A stretch of DNA of 33,136 nt, taken from positions 1 to 33,136 of the forward strand of contig JBGTSB010000033.1 of NCBI GenBank assembly GCA_041940525.1, read 5' to 3'. The DNA comes from JAKAXS01 sp041940525. GTDB lineage: Bacteria > Pseudomonadota > Alphaproteobacteria > Rhizobiales > Hyphomicrobiaceae. A program made the translations under genes and the position numbers. Shown here piece by piece: positions 31,377 through 33,136 of the stretch; the first letter of the stretch is position 1; every line of letters starts with the position of its first letter. The notes under the pieces are model-generated. The model saw nothing but the letters and a program-made list of their open reading frames with translations, ran no database searches and was not told the DNA's origin.

Positions 31377-31404
31377 GTTTCGGTTGTCAGCGCTTAGAGC
31401 CGCA

Positions 31405-32694
31405 TTAGGCCGCGAAGCGCAGCAGCTTGATCGCGTTGAAGTCCTGCACGCCGCCGCCCACACGCTTGGTCGTGTAGAACAAGACGTATGGCTTGGAGGA
31501 ATACGGATCGCGCAGAACGCGAATGCCTAGCCGATCGACAATGAGGTATCCTCGACGGAAGTCGCCAAACGCGATGGCGTCTGCGTCCGCTGCGATATCC
31601 GGCATGTCCTCGCTCTCCGCGACGGGGAAGCCCATCAACGTCGAGGGGTCGCCTGGTTTGCTGGAGGGCTGCCAAAGGTACGTGCCGTCGGCGTCTTTCA
31701 TCTTGCGGACCACGCTTTCGCTGGCGCGGTTCATCACGAAGCTGCCGTTGGCGCGATAGCCGGACTTCACCGAATAGATCAGGTCGATCAGGCAGTCGGC
31801 CGGATCGGCGGCGGCGAATGCACCAGCCGCGCCGGTCGCGATATAGCCGAGGTTACCCCAAGTCCAGCTGTCGTTTGCCACGGCCGTGTAATCCAAGAAG
31901 CCGCGCGGTTTGTTCACGCCATCGCCGTTGACAAAGGCCGCGCCTTCCTGCTCGGCAAACGCGATCCGCACTTCCTCAGCCAGCCACTCGTCGATATTCA
32001 CCGCGCTGTCGTCCAACAGGCTCGCGGTCGCGGCCGGCATCGCATAAAGCTCCATCGTCGGAAACGAAAGTTCCGCCAGCGTCGGCGCATCGGTTTGCGG
32101 ACGTGCCGCCGTCTCGCCCACCCAGCCGGTGTCGGCGCCGGTGATCGAGAACGGCTGCTTGTAGACAGAGCCGGACACCTGGCGCACGCCCGCGATGGCA
32201 CGGATCGGCGAGATATCGCGAACAGCGGAGTTGATCGCGCTTTCGGTTTCGTCCGGCACCAGGTAGCCGCCGTCCGGATCGGAACCGATCGACATCGCCT
32301 TGGCCTCGATCTGGCGCAAGCCGCCCGCTTCGCCCTGGCGGATGTAGCCGTGAAACGCAGCCTTGTGCTGCAGCCCGGCGACGCTGCGCGGTCCAGACCC
32401 ACCGAGGCGCGGGCGCAAGCCTTTCAACGTCAGTTCGTCGACTCGGCGCTTGTTGTGGGCGACGGCCCGGTCGAGGCGGGCCAGCTTATCCATCGTCAAC
32501 GGATCGGCGTAACCACGCTGCTCCACTTGCACGCCAGCTTCGTCGTTTGTTTCGCGATAGCTTTCGTACGATGTCATCAAGTCGTCGAAGGCGTTGCCAA
32601 CCTCGGCGGCCGACGTCTTCGTTTCCAATTCAGTTTCGGCGATCATCACATCGTCCCTGGCGGGCTGGATGGCAGTCGGTGTTGCAGGTGTCAT
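31405..32694 (-). CDS. GTA major capsid protein, HK97 fold (gene 5 homologue)
   Basis: A 429-residue HK97-family capsid protein. The N-terminal ~130 residues are a charged, coiled-coil-like scaffolding (delta) region (TMDKLARLDRAVAHNKRRVD). A junction KAMSIGSDPDGGYLVPDE follows, where the prohead protease should cut, near residue 132 by analogy with HK97. The capsid body shows the E-loop region (VSGSVYKQPFSITGADTGWV), spine-helix area (WLAEEVRIAFAEQEGAAFVN), GVNKPRGFLDY and the C-terminal IRVLRDPYSSKPYVLFYTTK. Met17 (32646) is an alternative start; neither has a clear Shine-Dalgarno. It lies 28 nt after the protease gene and is followed by tandem hairpins. Confidence 0.95.
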   Translation of the reverse strand: MTPATPTAIQPARDDVMIAETELETKTSAAEVGNAFDDLMTSYESYRETNDEAGVQVEQRGYADPLTMDKLARLDRAVAHNKRRVDELTLKGLRPRLGGSGPRSVAGLQHKAAFHGYIRQGEAGGLRQIEAKAMSIGSDPDGGYLVPDETESAINSAVRDISPIRAIAGVRQVSGSVYKQPFSITGADTGWVGETAARPQTDAPTLAELSFPTMELYAMPAATASLLDDSAVNIDEWLAEEVRIAFAEQEGAAFVNGDGVNKPRGFLDYTAVANDSWTWGNLGYIATGAAGAFAAADPADCLIDLIYSVKSGYRANGSFVMNRASESVVRKMKDADGTYLWQPSSKPGDPSTLMGFPVAESEDMPDIAADADAIAFGDFRRGYLIVDRLGIRVLRDPYSSKPYVLFYTTKRVGGGVQDFNAIKLLRFAA

Positions 32695-32722
32695 GGGTGT
32701 TCAGTCTTTCAATCGTTACGGT

Positions 32723-33136
32723 TCAGGGGTTGAAGTGCGTCAGCAGATCCAGGCGGCGGGTCTGAGCGTTGATCTTCCGGGTCAGCCGGTCGATCGCGAT
32801 AGCCTGCCGCTCCAAGCGCGGCGGTGACGCCCGCGCGCGCGGCTTGCCCTTCACGGCGGTGACCCGCGCATCGGGCAACATGGGAAAGGTCACGATCGAG
32901 ATTTCCCAAAGGTCGATTTTCAGAAGGCGGCGCACGCCAGTGTGCCTGTCGCGGCGCGCGTTGATGGCGCGAAAGCCAATGGACATCCCGTCCAGCACGC
33001 CCGCGCGCATCATGGCGAGCACGTCGCGCGCCTTGGTAATCTCGGGGATCAGCCGGCCCGTGGCGTACAGACCGCGATTGTCTTCCCGCAGCGTATGCCA
33101 GACGCCGATGGGTTGATTGGGATCGTGCTGAAACAG
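32723..33136 (-). CDS. GTA prohead protease (gene 4 homologue), 5'-truncated by the window edge
   Basis: HK97-type (U35) prohead protease that removes the capsid scaffolding region during head maturation. The frame is open to the right edge and in phase with it, beginning LFQHDPNQPIGVWHTLRED. The catalytic His is in FQHDPNQPIG. The catalytic Ser is in VLDGMSIGF, 48 residues later, about the spacing in HK97 protease. The Glu is probably in KIDLWEISIVTFP. The apparent GTG start at 33022 is internal. The C-terminus (LERQAIAIDRLTRKI) is basic and helical. About 40-60 N-terminal residues should lie outside the window. Confidence 0.93.
   Translation of the reverse strand: MFQHDPNQPIGVWHTLREDNRGLYATGRLIPEITKARDVLAMMRAGVLDGMSIGFRAINARRDRHTGVRRLLKIDLWEISIVTFPMLPDARVTAVKGKPRARASPPRLERQAIAIDRLTRKINAQTRRLDLLTHFNP

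Larger units (their letters stand above)
20769..33136 (-). mobile_element. RcGTA-like gene transfer agent structural cluster (genes 4 to 15 plus lysis gene), 5' end outside window
   Basis: Fifteen co-directional genes follow the RcGTA order: prohead protease, capsid, connector, stopper, tail terminator, tail tube, two tail chaperones, tape measure, distal tail, hub, peptidase and host-specificity protein. Gene sizes also match; the tail tube is 137 residues and the tape measure 204. Integrase, repressor, replication and attachment-site signals are not seen at the visible end, which abuts feuN. This supports a vertically inherited GTA over an active prophage. The terminase and portal genes should lie to the right and are not visible, so a defective or functional Siphovirus-like prophage is not excluded. 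Most junctions overlap by 1-4 nt, indicating one polycistronic operon. Confidence 0.85.

Noticed and set aside
20769..33136. Ordinary temperate prophage
   Set aside because: Gene order, small gene sizes and the DUF2460/DUF2163/NlpC/TIM-barrel tail set match RcGTA. No integrase, repressor or attachment repeat is seen at the visible end. Not fully excluded because the right end is outside the window.

Overview
The window looks like a chromosomal segment of an alphaproteobacterium, most likely order Hyphomicrobiales (Rhizobiales). The coding sequence is GC-rich with long antisense shadow frames. The gene neighbourhood (a FeuN/FeuP/FeuQ-like cassette next to a ccmI-ccmE-ccmF-ccmH operon, a degP-type protease, an OmpR-type two-component pair and glnE) matches what I remember of Sinorhizobium-type chromosomes. 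Genus cannot be read from the sequence. No tRNA, rRNA, CRISPR array, insertion sequence or integrase was seen, and no stretch over 300 bases lacks a gene.

Region A (1-5135). The window opens inside pepN (aminopeptidase N, plus strand), followed by a membrane protein with an intact histidine-kinase phosphoacceptor helix but an eroded ATP-binding domain. Facing it on the minus strand is a three-gene stress module: ECF sigma factor, membrane anti-sigma-like protein and a CpxP/CnrX-like periplasmic protein.

Region B (5198-13225). A minus-strand series runs degP-like protease, OmpR-type regulator, HAMP sensor kinase and glnE. A hairpin covers the glnE ribosome binding site. A secreted trypsin-like protease with a C-terminal peptidoglycan-binding domain is transcribed divergently from degP and ends on top of the ccmH stop codon.

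Region C (13222-20672). All genes are on the minus strand: a small periplasmic FeuN-like protein, the regulator/kinase pair FeuP/FeuQ, a glycine-zipper lipoprotein closed by a good intrinsic terminator, then ccmI, ccmE, ccmF and ccmH for cytochrome c maturation.

Region D (20769-33136, running off the right edge, minus strand). This is a gene transfer agent (GTA) structural cluster of the Rhodobacter capsulatus RcGTA type. In transcription order it holds prohead protease (partial), capsid, head-tail connector, stopper, an unassigned 57-residue protein, tail terminator, tail tube, two tail-assembly chaperones, a short tape measure, distal tail protein, hub protein with four candidate Fe-S cysteines, NlpC/P60 peptidase and the large host-specificity protein. 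A lysis gene ends it. Gene order and sizes follow RcGTA genes 4 to 15, and most junctions are 1-4 nt overlaps.

The two most unusual observations are both in region D. First, the two tail-chaperone genes are joined by a canonical-form -1 slippery heptamer (CCCTTTC) that puts the ribosome in frame with the second gene, restoring a Pro-Trp-Glu-Asp lead-in that has no start codon of its own. This suggests a lambda G/GT-like programmed frameshift. Second, the lysis gene fuses a CHAP-like peptidase, a GH108 muramidase and a two-helix holin-like domain, and a strong Shine-Dalgarno followed by an in-frame ATG sits exactly at the holin boundary. One gene could therefore make both the lysin-holin fusion and the free holin. 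Two large hairpin regions, after the capsid gene and before the tail-tube gene, fill the widest gaps in the structural operon.
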